A program made the translations under genes and the position numbers. Shown piece after piece: positions 35,225 to 46,876 of a stretch of 64,000 nucleotides of DNA. Below the pieces are notes generated by a model that was given only the letters and a program-made list of their open reading frames with translations, did not search any database and had not been told where the DNA came from. The DNA is from Rhyzopertha dominica. Lineage: Eukaryota; Arthropoda; Insecta; Coleoptera; Bostrichidae. Every line of letters starts with the position of its first letter. Position 1 is the first letter of the stretch. The stretch is from positions 1,736,001 to 1,800,000 of the forward strand of contig QCXZ01000137.1 in the NCBI GenBank assembly GCA_025024175.1. Reading direction: 5' to 3'.

Positions 35225-36676
35225 CAATTTTTCGAAATTGTTTGAATGTATTTTATCGGACGTTCTCTATAGTCATTTTTCGTCATTAACTATTGCTGAA
35301 CAACATGGTTTTATTAGAGGAAAATCCACTCTAACCAATATATGTGAATTTGTACAAAATTTGTTAAGTGCACTTGACGCGAGGTTGCAGGTCGATGTAG
35401 TTTATACGGATATGTCTAAGGCATTTGATACTGTGGACGTGGATATTCTCCTGAGCAAGCTGGATAGCATCGGTCTCTGTGATAATCTTATCAACTTGTT
35501 TCATTCAATGTTGCACGGTAGAAGGCAGTTTGTTGAATATAGAAATGTTAAATCTGCACAATTCAATACACCAACTGGTGTGACGCAAGGCTCAATTCTT
35601 GGTCCTTTACTTTTCAATATTTACATTAATAGTGTGAAGGAGCAGTTGTCATGTCCGTTTTTGCTATACGCAGATAATTTAAAAATATTCAATGTAATTA
35701 ATTCGGAATCTGATTGTGTTGCATTGCAGAAGTTTATTGATTCCTTTGTTCAGTGATGTAGCCACAATAGACTGACAGTCAATATCTCTAAATGTTGTGT
35801 ACTAACGTGTTCTCGCAAAATCAGTAATTTTACTTTTGATTATAATATAAATGGCATTATTTTGGAGAAACGCTCTCGAGTTCGGGATCTTGGCGTTGTC
35901 ATTGATAGTCAGCTGTCCTTCTCTCCGCACATTGAGAAAATTTGTGAGGATGCTTTGAAGATGCTCGGTTTTGTAAAGAGAAATACCAGAGGTTTTGTAA
36001 ATATTGATACGCTCTTGTCTTTATATTATTGTTATATTAGAAACAAATTAGAATATTGTTCATTGGTCTGGAGCCCCCATTATGACAATCATGTAAATGC
36101 CCTGGAAAGAGTTCAACGAAGGTTTTTGAAATATTTTGTTTTACTTGCAACCTTTTCTCAATCTGCGTTAGCCGATAGAAGATGCCACTCTTCTGTTTTG
36201 TTTTTGTATAAGTTAGTTGATGGCACTTTTGTATCTCAACCATTGCTACAGATGCTAAAATTTCAGATCCCGCGACCAGCTAGTAGATACACTACTCTGT
36301 TTAGCTATGAAGTCACTAGTACCATGCACCACTTTAATTCTCCACTATATACTGCTGTGAGAAACTATAATGAGTACAACCAAACCCTTGACCTGTTTTG
36401 TGGTAGCAGCTTAACATTTAAGAAAATTTCTAAAAGTGTAATAACTGGTATTCCATAGTGTTTATTCCTCGAATTCCACTCTGACTTTATGTACTTTTTT
36501 TTCATTATTGTCTTTGTTATACATAAATTCATTCATTTATTGTATTCTTTGAATTATAGAATTTAGTTCAATTTGTGCATACATGAACATTTTTGCCGAC
36601 TGTTCCTGTTTTTGTATTTATCCTGTAATTGGAATTAATTGTCTGCTGGATAATAAAGTATTATTATTATTATTAT
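35225..36676 (+). mobile_element. 5'-truncated LINE, copy 2
   Basis: Same family as 1917-4690 in opposite orientation. It begins within the RT (before FSKLFECIL), runs through the stop at 36458 and an almost identical 3' UTR, and ends in a short ATT run at about 36659-36676. Truncation at a different 5' point shows an independent insertion rather than a segmental duplication. Confidence 0.9.
35238..36458 (+). pseudogene. LINE ORF2 C-terminal half, copy 2
   Basis: RT motifs HGFIRGKST, TDMSKAFDT, GVTQGSILGPLLF are present, and LLYADN where copy 1 has YADD. The second aspartate of the catalytic box is therefore changed. A TGA at 35754-35756 replaces the tryptophan of FVQWCSHN in copy 1. A 48-bp in-frame deletion near 36136 removes 16 residues that copy 1 keeps after RRFLKY. 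Conversely, copy 2 keeps a glutamate codon where copy 1 has a stop. Confidence 0.9.
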
Positions 36677-36743
36677 TTTATTTTTTTCTATCACACTGTT
36701 GAGTGGAGTTTTTCAGTAGTTGGATTTCTCAGGGCTACTGAAG

Positions 36744-37021
36744 TTAACGCCTAGAGATCGTTCTTCGGATGATCGCAGTGGTCCCAAGAACGACTGCTTT
36801 CTGCATCCACGTTAGGGCGTTCGATTGGACTTGAAGTTCCTCTAAATGTCGTCGAGTGTTTTTGTGGACTAGACCATTGGCAGAAATTATCAGTGGCTTA
36901 ATCTCAACATTTTGCATCTTCCACATTTCCTGGATCTCATCAGCAAGTTGCACGTACTTATCTTTTTTTGTTTTATATGATCTGCTGAGGTTGTCGTCAA
37001 GAGGGATAGCGAAGTCAATTA
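36744..37021 (-). pseudogene. LINE C-terminal domain remnant
   Basis: An open stretch of about 92 codons on the minus strand reads IDFAIPLDDNLSRSYKTKKD, KYVQLADEIQEMWKM and TRRHLEELQVQ through LTWMQKAVVLGTTAIIRR. The pattern (V/I)D.A.P.D.N....EKEKKYQ.LA.EI...W followed by QKAVLLGT..I(V/I)R is the conserved C-terminal tail of a widespread insect LINE group. The RT part is not present. The reading frame is intact over this tail. Confidence 0.6.
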
Positions 37022-37026
37022 TTGTG

Positions 37027-37027
<1 letters not shown>

Positions 37028-37087
<60 letters not shown>
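37028..37087. repeat. (ATT)20 microsatellite
   Basis: About twenty ATT units. It lies 350 bp beyond the ATT tail of LINE copy 2 and abuts the open end of the minus-strand C-terminal remnant, so it may mark an old LINE tail or insertion point. Confidence 0.95.
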
Positions 37088-37089
<2 letters not shown>

Positions 37090-38140
37090 AAAAATACTGC
37101 AATTGCTTTTTTTTCAGTAATTTCCAAATATTGCTATCCTGACAACTTGTACTCTACTTACATTTCGAGCGAATAAAAAATAGGCAAGCTCTGAGAGTAA
37201 TTTGCACTTGAAAAGAAGTTATAAATTCTCCAAAACAAAAATGTATTATTCCTTGCTTGAGATTTTTCACATTAATTGGGCATGTTGCACATATTATGCC
37301 AAAACCTTGGAATTCTGTTTGTACTGCATGATGAAACCGCCAGTTTATGTATCTGTATTTGCATCCGCACTCTCATCCGCTGCGTGCTCCCAAGGCTCGC
37401 TCGCTATACCTTAAAAAAGACGTCCGGCAATTATTGAGGTCCGTCCGGGTATCACGGCGGATCTGTGATAGCCCGCTTGCAATCCGAACTCAATTTGATT
37501 TGAGAGTCGCGAGTCCCGTGGGAGTCTAATCCGGTCTAAGCTCGGCCTGCAAGTGGCCGCAGCTCGAGTTAGCGGCAGCAAAACTCAATATTCAGCCGCC
37601 CGTAAACCTTATTAAGGCTGCCACTCAGACGGAACCGAATATGTCATATCGTATGCAGATGCCGGGGTCGCAATTAAGGACGTTGATGGCCTGAAAGCCG
37701 AAACGCCCTCCTGAAAGCAGGATTCGGGGACGCGCCGGCGGTGCGGAGGGTTTTTTCTGACTGCGGCTAGATGAAAATTGACAAGGAGTGTGTGGGATAA
37801 AGGGGCAAAGCTTGCTAGGTTACTTTGTAGTGCGATGAGTTGAAATATCCTGCAGTTTCTGATCCAGTGATTTTTTCTGTTATAAATTGCTCGAAGAGTT
37901 TAAATTTAAAAATGATGCACTGGATCGTGACAATTATGATAGCCATTTAAGCATGTTTATTAATTATGTACTAAATAACCAGTTGTTTAAATGTGAGTGC
38001 CGTTTCACGCGTTTTCTATCAGTCTCTTTTAAAAAATACCTAATGATGTTCCATAAACACAAAATAGTTAGGCACCTGGAAATCAGAAATGTTTAGTCTT
38101 ATCTGTACAGCGCAGTAGGNCAAAAACTCTAATAGCTATT
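37088..38140. other. Non-coding stretch with a GC-rich block at 37370-37780
   Basis: The block at 37370-37780 is CpG-rich (cggcaattattgaggtccgt, gggtcgcaattaaggacg). No coding signal. 37780-38140 is AT-rich; the 69-codon frame at 37887 has no domain. Confidence 0.35.
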
Positions 38141-38264
38141 TATGTACCAAGGCAGTAGAGTGGCATTTTATCGAACGAGTTTGGAGATTGAGAGTCGAGG
38201 CGAAGACGAGGCGAGCAACCAGACGAGTTCGATAAAGACACTTTACTGGCGTGGTGCATATAAT
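38141..38264. repeat. Imperfect palindrome, MITE-like
   Basis: Two arms of about 44 bp (38141-38184 and 38221-38264) are inverted copies with scattered mismatches, for example ttttatcgaacgagtttgg against the complement of ccagacgagttcgataaag. The short loop is G/A-rich (gagtcgaggcgaagacgagg). A palindrome like this fits a very short non-autonomous DNA element; family unknown. Confidence 0.65.
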
Positions 38265-38735
38265 GTTTTTTCGGCTGCTACTACTACTATTACTAGTATT
38301 TCCATCTGAAGTGTTTAGAAGTTCTGGACTCACACTTTAGAAAGTATCTAACCCTTCTCTGACTGAGCGGGTCAACTAATCCCACAATATAGTTGGCCCA
38401 AGAATCTGCTTTTCCCGAACAGCGGGTGATGGACCATTATTAGCAAATTAGGAAAGACCTTAATTTATGTGATGTGTGTAACTTATTAGTGTGATTGCTA
38501 CGGTTTTTTCTTAGCAAACACGCTTAAAGGAATAAAATAAAACAATTTTCAAGTTTTAATACAAACTTATATTTATACGTTACAATAATAACATATATGT
38601 ATGTATAATAAGGTATAAAAAATATTTACATATTTGGCGCGTATTTAAATGAAACACTTTTTACAAATGTCAGCCTGTCTATGAGATTTTGTTTATAGTT
38701 ATTAATTTTGACTTCTAGATAATCTTGCTTTAATT

Positions 38736-39989
38736 TTACAGTACGCCTAACAACTTTTTGGAATTTGTTGGATGTGTTTCACTTTGAAAATTCAACAAAC
38801 TATCAACAAATTGAAAAATATTTGGATGAGGCGAATAAAAACTTTTATTAAATCTTGAATGAAATGACTCACACGCATTGGTTGTTCTGCAAGAGGCAGA
38901 TGAACTTGCCCAAATATTTGGAGTAAATTTGGCATTTTCGCTGATGTAATTGTCCACTAAATAGTCGCAAAACTCTTGAAGTTTCGAATGTTTTGGTATG
39001 ATTGGAATTAAATCGAATGCGAATGCGTCACCCACTTCATAACAATCAAGAAACTGAAGTCCAAAACAATATCTTAACATCTTGGCAGCTTCCGTGTGGT
39101 TTTTATAATCTTGTGACAATCCAAGCGAGTGAATTTTTCGATACCATGCGTGTGAAAGACGGAATCGGCATCCACTTACTCTGGCTTCCTGCCACGTATC
39201 CATAAAAGCATTGTGGATTGCAGTTTCAAAATCAATCACGACACTTTTAGGATAAAATTGTAAGTCACTTTCACTGCACTTCTGACACAACATATTCAAA
39301 CATGTTTGATATGTGGATTGCTTTTTATCCGGAAGCAAACAAAATACCAACGGAACGTAATGTCCATTCTTGTATCCATGAATTGTAAAGAGTTGTGTAA
39401 AAAATTTCGGACAAAAATCAAATGTGCCGTTCATATACACAGTTTCAGTACAACATAAAAAGTAAAGATTGCTATAAGGAGCAAAAATGATGATACCTTG
39501 GTCTGCATTATTTGTCAAGACAAATGATTCTTCTTTATCTGCCATAGGTGCCAAAGTGTTTACTGCTTCGAAAACGTCTTTTTGCGTTTTGGGTAGATTT
39601 GGAGTTAACTTCCTCCTGCACATCCATATATTATGCCTTACAAGTTCCATATCGTAAGTCGTTATGTTACTGCTTATGCCAGGGTTAGACCGAAGTTCCG
39701 TGTGCACTAATTTGGCAGGTTTTTCGTGTACATTTTCTAGAGCTTTCCTTTTCACACTGTTGTTGACAATCTGCCTGTGCAGGTTTATGTCTTTGTGATT
39801 GTGAGATAATTCGGAGTCCAAGATCTCATTTCCAGCCGACGTGTAGATTTTTGCGGGACATTTCGATGTTTTATTTGTACACCTCCAACGCACAGTTCCG
39901 TTCTTCAGCACGTTTGCGATGCAAAACTTGTAGTTATTCACCACCAACAGTTTTTTGCCTTTTTCACTTTGCATGAATACAACTTCCAT
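38736..39989 (-). CDS. FLYWCH zinc finger + MULE transposase, 417 aa
   Basis: The longest uninterrupted ORF in the window. Residues about 18-66 form a FLYWCH-type zinc finger (YKFC, VRWRC, KCPAK, then HNH). Residues about 180-290 match a MULE (Mutator-like) DDE domain with ETVYMNGTFDFCPKFF, a second aspartate in VVIDFETAIHNAF (D253) and LSHAWYRKIHSLGL. A glutamate in NACESFHSRFN (E374) is a plausible third acidic residue. The usual aspartate of the first motif (M-D-G-T-F) is asparagine at 187. Short words like agttggcccaa recur near 38391 and, inverted, near 40320 and 40360, but clear TIRs were not found. It may be a recent but catalytically changed copy, or a retained derivative. Confidence 0.85.
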   Translation of the reverse strand: MEVVFMQSEKGKKLLVVNNYKFCIANVLKNGTVRWRCTNKTSKCPAKIYTSAGNEILDSELSHNHKDINLHRQIVNNSVKRKALENVHEKPAKLVHTELRSNPGISSNITTYDMELVRHNIWMCRRKLTPNLPKTQKDVFEAVNTLAPMADKEESFVLTNNADQGIIIFAPYSNLYFLCCTETVYMNGTFDFCPKFFTQLFTIHGYKNGHYVPLVFCLLPDKKQSTYQTCLNMLCQKCSESDLQFYPKSVVIDFETAIHNAFMDTWQEARVSGCRFRLSHAWYRKIHSLGLSQDYKNHTEAAKMLRYCFGLQFLDCYEVGDAFAFDLIPIIPKHSKLQEFCDYLVDNYISENAKFTPNIWASSSASCRTTNACESFHSRFNKSFYSPHPNIFQFVDSLLNFQSETHPTNSKKLLGVL

Positions 39990-42606
39990 TTCGCCGGTAT
40001 GAATGTGCGCTAGAAATTTTAGTAAAACTGTTTAATTTGACTTGCGTTTCAGAATTTATAAACTCATTTCAGCAGGCAACCACCCTCTTTAACAAATTAT
40101 TTAGGACATTATGGACAAGTGTCCAATAATATTTTACATTTTTCAAATAGGTCCCACCCATCTTAATTGTGTTTCGTGATCTGTTGGGGCCACAGGTACA
40201 AAATGTTTGCGTTTAAATTACCTACTTTTCTAAGTAGTATCAGGTAGCAGGATCTGATAAGGATTCGTTATTGATAACTATCAGCGGGAGGTTCATAATC
40301 CACCGTCCGCATCCTTCTGGCCCAACTCAATGGCAGATTAAAGAGCGATAAAGTTTTTGGCCCAACTACAATGCGCTCCTTTTTCCCACAGGAACTGTTT
40401 ACACAAAAATTTAACGACCACCATTCGACCCTACTGGTATAATTTTAGGTCCATCGCCTTCTTTTGCTAAATCACTCATATTTCAACACAAACTTCTTGG
40501 CTGAACTTTACTTTGTAAACCTAAAAATGTCACACAATTCTGACAGTAAGCACTTGTCATCATGCGTTTTTACTTCATGTCTGGGTAGATTTTTTATTTA
40601 TATATTGTATGTGTATCAATTTTCCTATTTCTGTAAGTTTTATTAAATTCATGCATCCAAAATGTATGTCAGTATTAAGCAGAAGACTGATGTTATTTCC
40701 TGCACTTCACGCACTAAGTCAAACTAATTTGCACCCTTCAATTTTCCTAACTAGGCGTACAGCTTTTATTTTCACCAAGGAAGGGGCCTAATAATGTAAT
40801 TAAATAACGATTTTACATTTGATGAGAGAATGATAGAATACTTTTTAATTTGATTTAATTTAAAAGTATCCTGTATACACCCTGTAGATACTGAACACTG
40901 AAATTATAATGAAAATTAGGAAATCAGCATCATTGCTGAAAAATGAAGCTACAGTTGAAATTAAAGAGCAACATAATCGGATTAGGCATTCCAGGGATAC
41001 GGTTTTAGAGTTATTGCAGTAAATCATTAATTTTTACAGTTGATTTTAATTGGTACAAGTATTTCCTGTGACTGAAAAACTTCTACGTGTATAAACCGCC
41101 ATCCCATTGACTGAAACTCCTCTTACCACCCTCCAAAGGCCGCAGCTCTGGCCCAAGCACGTCACCATCCACCTCTAAATCCCTGAATATTTCATTTAAC
41201 TCGTGGCGCGGCCCAGGAACACCTCCATCGCGACCTCCGCTCCTCGGAGGTTAGTTCCGAATCAATTTGGGAAGGCCCACGAGACCGACGTGAAGGTGCC
41301 GGAACGCGCTCCGTGTAATGCACGATTTGCATACGACCCGCGGTCTCCCGTGGCGGTTTTTCGATAAACCGCCCTTTCGATATTCGATGTCGGCTGAAAT
41401 ATTAACGCTGCCGGATTAAACGCTAAAGGAAATCCGGCTTCTTGGGAGGGTTCGATGTTGTGTCCGTGGCGTAGATCAAAGAGCTTATACAGTTCATGAA
41501 TTTTTGCGAATGTTGTGGGCTAAGAAGAAATTTCTTGAATTTTAAAGTGTGACATGAAATATAAGGAGTTCCAGCGTCGCCCTACAATTAAGTTAGAGCT
41601 AGCAAAAGATGTTTACAGTAATAAAAATATATCGTCAGTTTTTAAGGTCGAACCGAGTTGTGTATGGATAAAACACACTACGTTTTCAGCGAAATATTTG
41701 GTAAGGAGAATATCCTCCGGCTATATATATCCAGACATTTTAAGAATTATCTCTGTTCATGATTTTGAGGCTTGAAAAGTTCATGATTCCATTCATTAGT
41801 TGTTTCCTTGTGCTTCTCCTCAAAGTGTGTGTAATCTTGTGGTGAAGAAACGTCAATATAATGACTTTCCTTTATCCGAATTGTACTGGACGTGGACAAC
41901 TGCTCTTTTATTATATTTGGACAATTTTTTAATTTTTTACCACGTGAAAAGTTGACTTCTCTTACGCATTCCCAATGGATACTATAAATTAGAACTATAA
42001 CCGCATTAATGTAAAATTATACTTAGACGTTAGACAACCATAAAGCCTTTAATATGAGGCTTCATACAACACTTTCTTGTTCCACCATTATTTCCACAGA
42101 AAGAGACAAACCTTGTTAATTATACAACCAATATGACTCAAAGAAAGAGAACTTACTGCATGGGAAGAGGTTTTTAAATTGAATTCATTTGCGATATATA
42201 TTTCAGCAGTGAAAACAATTAGCACTTTTATGAGAAAGTCCTGTTTTGGATGAAGTAACACTTCCTCTGACAGGCGTTATACTGTTCTAGAATGGAGTTT
42301 TATGTACATTGTTTTAAATCTTTTTCAAAATTAAAAATATGTCTCTTAAACGATTTTAATTAAAAAGGGATATTACACAAAAAAATTATAATACCCATAC
42401 CTACAATCAAATTATGACAATAGGAACAATAACAAGCAGTAGTTGCACATGGTAATGGTGCAATCTTTCGAAACAATACACATATACGAGCTACATACAT
42501 TATACTAAACTTATTTATATCACATAACAACAACAAACTAACCTACGCATATAAATTACTGCGAAACTAACAATATTTTCTTCAACTGCTTTCGGAATTG
42601 ACGTAA
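39990..42606. other. Non-coding stretch with a GC-rich block at 41090-41470
   Basis: The block at 41090-41470 is CpG-rich with cgaatcaatttgggaag and ttaacgctgccggattaaac. The region just upstream of the MULE ORF (39990-40400) has inverted words shared with 38390 but no defined TIR. The rest is AT-rich with nothing recognised. Confidence 0.35.
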
Positions 42607-43745
42607 TCAAAGCATTTTCAGGCTTTCAGGCAGGCTATTGTATATAATTACACAGTTATACAAAAATGACCTACCAAACAAGGCAGTACGATATCTAGGA
42701 ACTGATAGTGAAGAGAGATTCCTTATATTAACATTTATGTCATCAGATCTAAAGTGAAACTTGCCTCGAAGGTATGGAGGTAAGGAGGTTACCAACATAT
42801 CAAAGAAAAACACTGACAATCTATAGCATCTACTCTAAGCCAACCCAATGCCACTATTCTTTGGGACGCTCTTTCGTCACGGGGTATGTGATAAACGAAT
42901 CTACAACAGCTATTCTGGATTTTCTGTTATCTTAACTTAGTTATTTTATCCAGACATGAGTAAAACACAATGAAACCGTAATTATAAGGATGGATAACAC
43001 TAACGATTCACAAAGTTTCTTACGCATTCCGAAATTTATTAAGTGTCTGTTGCAATACAGCAGTTTCAAAGCTAGATAACCGGCAATATGTTGTTTAAAA
43101 CCAAGATCGCTTTCAAATATTACAGCTAAGGTTCTAACGCTATTAACAACAGTCAATGGTTGATTATTAATATTAATTTTAAAATCTGCCAATATGCTTC
43201 TTCGCAAACGATTTGGACAGAACAACATTGCTCCGCACTTTTCTGGGTTTAACTTTAAATTATTGTTTCGAGAATAATCAGCTATAGCCTTAAGTCACTG
43301 TCCACGAGCTCGCAGGATATCGCAGTGCTTTTAGGGTTGAAAGATTGCAACTGCGAGTCATCTACATGATACTGAATACTACAATTTTGAATATTGTTTG
43401 GGAGGTCTGCAGTGTATATCAAAGAAGTAATGGGCCCATTACTGAGCCTTGCGGAACACCCGAAGTATTGGAACGGCATCCAGATATATTATCACCGAAA
43501 ACGACAATTTGGGATTGACTACGAAGATATGAGTTTAAAAAAAACCCACAGCCACATCATCGAATCCATAATAGCGTAATTTAGCACACAGCAAGCAATG
43601 ATATATGGTATCAAATGCCTTGGAGAAGTCGAGCAGTACTAGAACCGAAGCATTTGAGTTATGTAGTGCCTCGACATGAGCTAAAACAGATGTTGTACTA
43701 TGTCCCTTACGAAATCCTGACCGAGCAGAAGATATAACGTTGTTT
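42607..43745 (-). pseudogene. LINE reverse-transcriptase remnant
   Basis: On the minus strand: SARSGFRKGHSTTSVLAHVE (about 43730-43670), VLVLLDFSKAFDT (about 43645-43610), SGVPQGSVMGPLL (about 43465-43430), then YTADLPNNIQNCSIQYHVDD where YADD has become YHVDD. These are followed by a thumb region (PNRLRRSI, 43220s) and a C-terminus with YRTALFGRSFLYNCVIIYNSLP near 42700. All the RT blocks are in order, but frames break near 43500, 43280 and 42940. It is a different family from copies 1 and 2. Confidence 0.82.
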
Positions 43746-43991
43746 GATGTGGCATAGTCATAAATCTGCCCGTTTTTTTTAAATTTTCGATAGCACGCGA
43801 ATATTAGTAAGATTAGTAAGTAAGTAGATCAGTTACACTTTATAGATTAGTAGTATCTAAATATGTTGCAAGACTGGTTGTTTTCTAAATTGATAACGAA
43901 TATCCCAAAGCTTCATATTAAAATATGGAGCTTCACCCTATTAATATAAAGAAGTAAATTTTGATAGTGATATGGCAGACCTGTATGGGTC

Positions 43992-44438
43992 TTTCGGAAT
44001 GGCCTCAGTTGGTGGCTAGCTACAACGGTTCACTCGGAAGGTATCCTTATTTAGGCCGCCCGCAGTCCTACCTCATTTTAGAGCACATTTTTGAATTCTG
44101 CAGTTCAAAATACATCTGTACGTCGATTTTGAGCTAAATCTATTTTTTGTCGAAAATCACAAAACATCCAAAGCTAACCCCTTTGTTCTTTTTTGACCTT
44201 AACATTTTTTCGTCTCCGATTCAGCTGAATACAAGTATACTTACTGATTTGGACCTCCTGAATTTCGGAATGGTCTCAGTTGGTCGCTGGCTACAACGGT
44301 TCGCTCGGAAGGTGTCCTTATTTAGGCCGCCCGCAGTCCTAGCTCATTTTAGAGCACATTTTTGAAATCTGCAGTTCAAAATACATCTGTACGTCGATTT
44401 TGAGCTAAATCTATTTTTTGTCGAAAATCACAAAACAT
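43992..44438. repeat. Direct duplication, 176-bp unit, 271-bp period
   Basis: 43992-44167 and 44263-44438 are near-identical direct copies (tttcggaatgg...cacaaaacat) separated by a 95-bp spacer that is not repeated. No ORF. It looks like a local tandem duplication or two hits of a short repeat family. Confidence 0.92.
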
Positions 44439-45787
44439 TATGAGTGGTTTATCCTGTTCGCTAAAATATTAATAGCGCATCTCTTTTATGATAAGTTTAT
44501 TTTGTGGTTGCCTTTTAACTATTTTATGTGTTTCATGTCACTAAATTTCGTAAATTAAATAAATATATGCATGAATTGTCCTTTGATCTTTTCATTCTTA
44601 CAATTTTTTTGTAAACTTGTCTATGTGTTATGCATATGGAAAACGTAGTCTTGATTGGCCTACATTTTAGATACCTACTAAAAATTTTATTAATGTACAT
44701 GGTCTTATTCCCGCAAATTACTAGATCTACGGATGTGCGATAAACGGCACGTATGACAAACGAATATTCTAAAATTAATTTTTTCACGCAAACCAGCACA
44801 CCCACATCGTTAATAGCTGTTTACGCCACGTTAATTACAGAGCGTGGCGAACGGCACGAACGCCATAAACTGAAAATTGATTGTTTGCTCTGCCTTATCT
44901 ATCTGGATGCTTTTTATTCCCAGTCAAGCAAACCGTATGAATAAAAGATGCGTTGGGGGTGTTTACGTATGCGATCTCGGAGTCCATAGTGTGGGGAAAC
45001 ACGTATAACGGTGTTTCTTTCGCGTGTAGGTACATGAGAATGGGAACGAAACAGAGTGAGGGCGAGTTATTGAAACAAGAAGAGGAACAGAAGCTCGGTT
45101 CCTTTTTATTTACTTAAAAATATACCTAAGTGTAGCGGTTGACCGATATCTACAGCATTTTCCGCAAGAAGAATTGAGTAATTCAGTACATTTCCTTGCT
45201 TCCTATTTTAGACTATTAACTGGACAAATCAGTTAATTGAAAGTGCCAACGACACAATTTCCGAAAAACTGAAGAGAAGATTTGTTTATCTCATTTGTTA
45301 TAAAATATTTCCGAAGCCATTTTAAAAATTGTATATGTAATAAAAGTTTAGACACAAAATGTTTTGCGGGATTTTTCGAATTGCAATAGCATTATGGTAT
45401 TACCATTGTATACAAAACAATAACAAACGTCAATACTTGTGACATCTGTACTGGTTTGGTTTGTAATTACTTTAAAATGTCTTACAAAATAGATATACGT
45501 ATAATTGCAAGCAACAATCTATGACACTCGTTATACGAACAGCCGATTACCGCCCACAATGATTTACAAGTATCAACTGAAGCTGTCGTAAATAACAGAC
45601 GGGTTCGGCACGTTCCACTGTTTTGCAGCGGAGTGGACCGTATCCAAAAATTGTGTTTAGGCTTTTTTAGAATTTTTTTCCATACACAAATCAATGAGCA
45701 TTATTATTTGAACTGCAAATATTTCTCATCTAACAGCTCTTAATGTATGACTAAATCATATTCTTTCCTAATTTAAAATCTATAGAA
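44439..45787. other. Non-coding stretch with a mixed-GC block at 44700-45060
   Basis: The block has agctgtttacgccacgttaa followed by ttacagagcgtggcgaacgg, forming short inverted words, and other CpG sequence. No coding region. 45060-45787 is AT-rich with nothing recognised. Confidence 0.3.
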
Positions 45788-46400
45788 ATGTATAAGCAGG
45801 AAAATCGTCCTCGACGAAACATGGTACGATACCCATACGATACAATAAAAAAAGGATGGGTTGATGACTCAGGGAAGGGCAACGTCAATATTCGGGCGTC
45901 AAAAGGAAAAAGAATAATGATTCTACACGCAGGAGGTGAAATGGTTTCGTTCCTGGAGCCCTGTATCTTGGATGTAAAAACTTAAAAGAAGCAAGCGCCG
46001 ATTATCATTCTGATATGAATGCGGAAGTGTTTGAAAATTGGTTCAAAAACATTTTATTGCCCAAATTGCCACCAAACAGCGTCATAGTAATGGACAACCC
46101 TAGTTAACATTCGGAGCAACTGGATATGATTCCAAATACAACAACTAATAAGGCAACCATTCAAGAGTTTTTAAGAAAAGAAGATTTATATTTCCAAGAG
46201 GACCACACGAAAAACAATTGTTGGAAGTGCTTGGCATAAAAAAATTTCGAAGAAATTTAAAATTCACATTTTCGCTTCTGAATGTCGACACACCATGCTA
46301 CGATTACCCCCATATCATTGCATTTTCAACCTCATTGAAATGACATGGGGAAGCCGAAGCAAAGAATTCCACGAGTGAACACCGGTGGAAAATTTAGCAA
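45788..46400 (+). pseudogene. IS630/Tc1-like transposase C-terminal remnant
   Basis: Across frames: LDETWYDTH (about 45812-45840) with the first acidic residues; DTIKKGWVDD and KGKRIMILHAGG; SADYHSDMNAEVFENWF (about 45995-46040); LLPKLPPNSVIVMDNPS, a stop, HS (about 46053-46112), where the second catalytic aspartate sits in MDN; and LRLPPYHCIFNLIEMTWG (about 46300-46350) near the third acidic residue. This order is typical of an IS630/Tc1-like transposase group common in insects. Frameshifts near 45838 and 45980 and a TAA near 46106 inactivate it. Confidence 0.75.
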
Positions 46401-46876
46401 TGAAATCCTACTAAAAAATAGACACGAAGCTGAGTGCCAGTAAACCCCCCTGCATAAGTCAGTCGCATAGATCGATGCTTGATACTTTAAGAGTATTTAT
46501 ACGTTAGTTGGTCAGCTTCCCAAAACGAAAATTGTGCACATAATCAAAATATTTCCATCATCATAGCGTCATCTAATACTCCCCCTCTTACACTACATCT
46601 CCAAAATTCGCCTTACTTTGCATCAATTTGCTGTATTAGGGATGTTTGCCCTGGTCGATCAATCCCATTATATATTTCACTTATGCTGCTCCAGCTAAGA
46701 TGGCTTGTAAATAATATATAGGGCGAAATAAAGAACGATGCTCACTCGATTAGCCCAGCATGTGAGTTAGGCATTAGGGGAAGCGTATGGAGAACGGAAG
46801 TAAGAGGGTAGCTGATATTCAGTCTTTCATAAAATGCATTGTATTTTCTAAAATATAATCTCTTTTTTCTTTGCAG

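Noticed and set aside
38390..40367. Inverted agttggcccaa words as TIRs of the MULE element.
   Set aside because: Only about 12-15 bp match, more than one right-hand candidate exists, and no matching TSD could be found.
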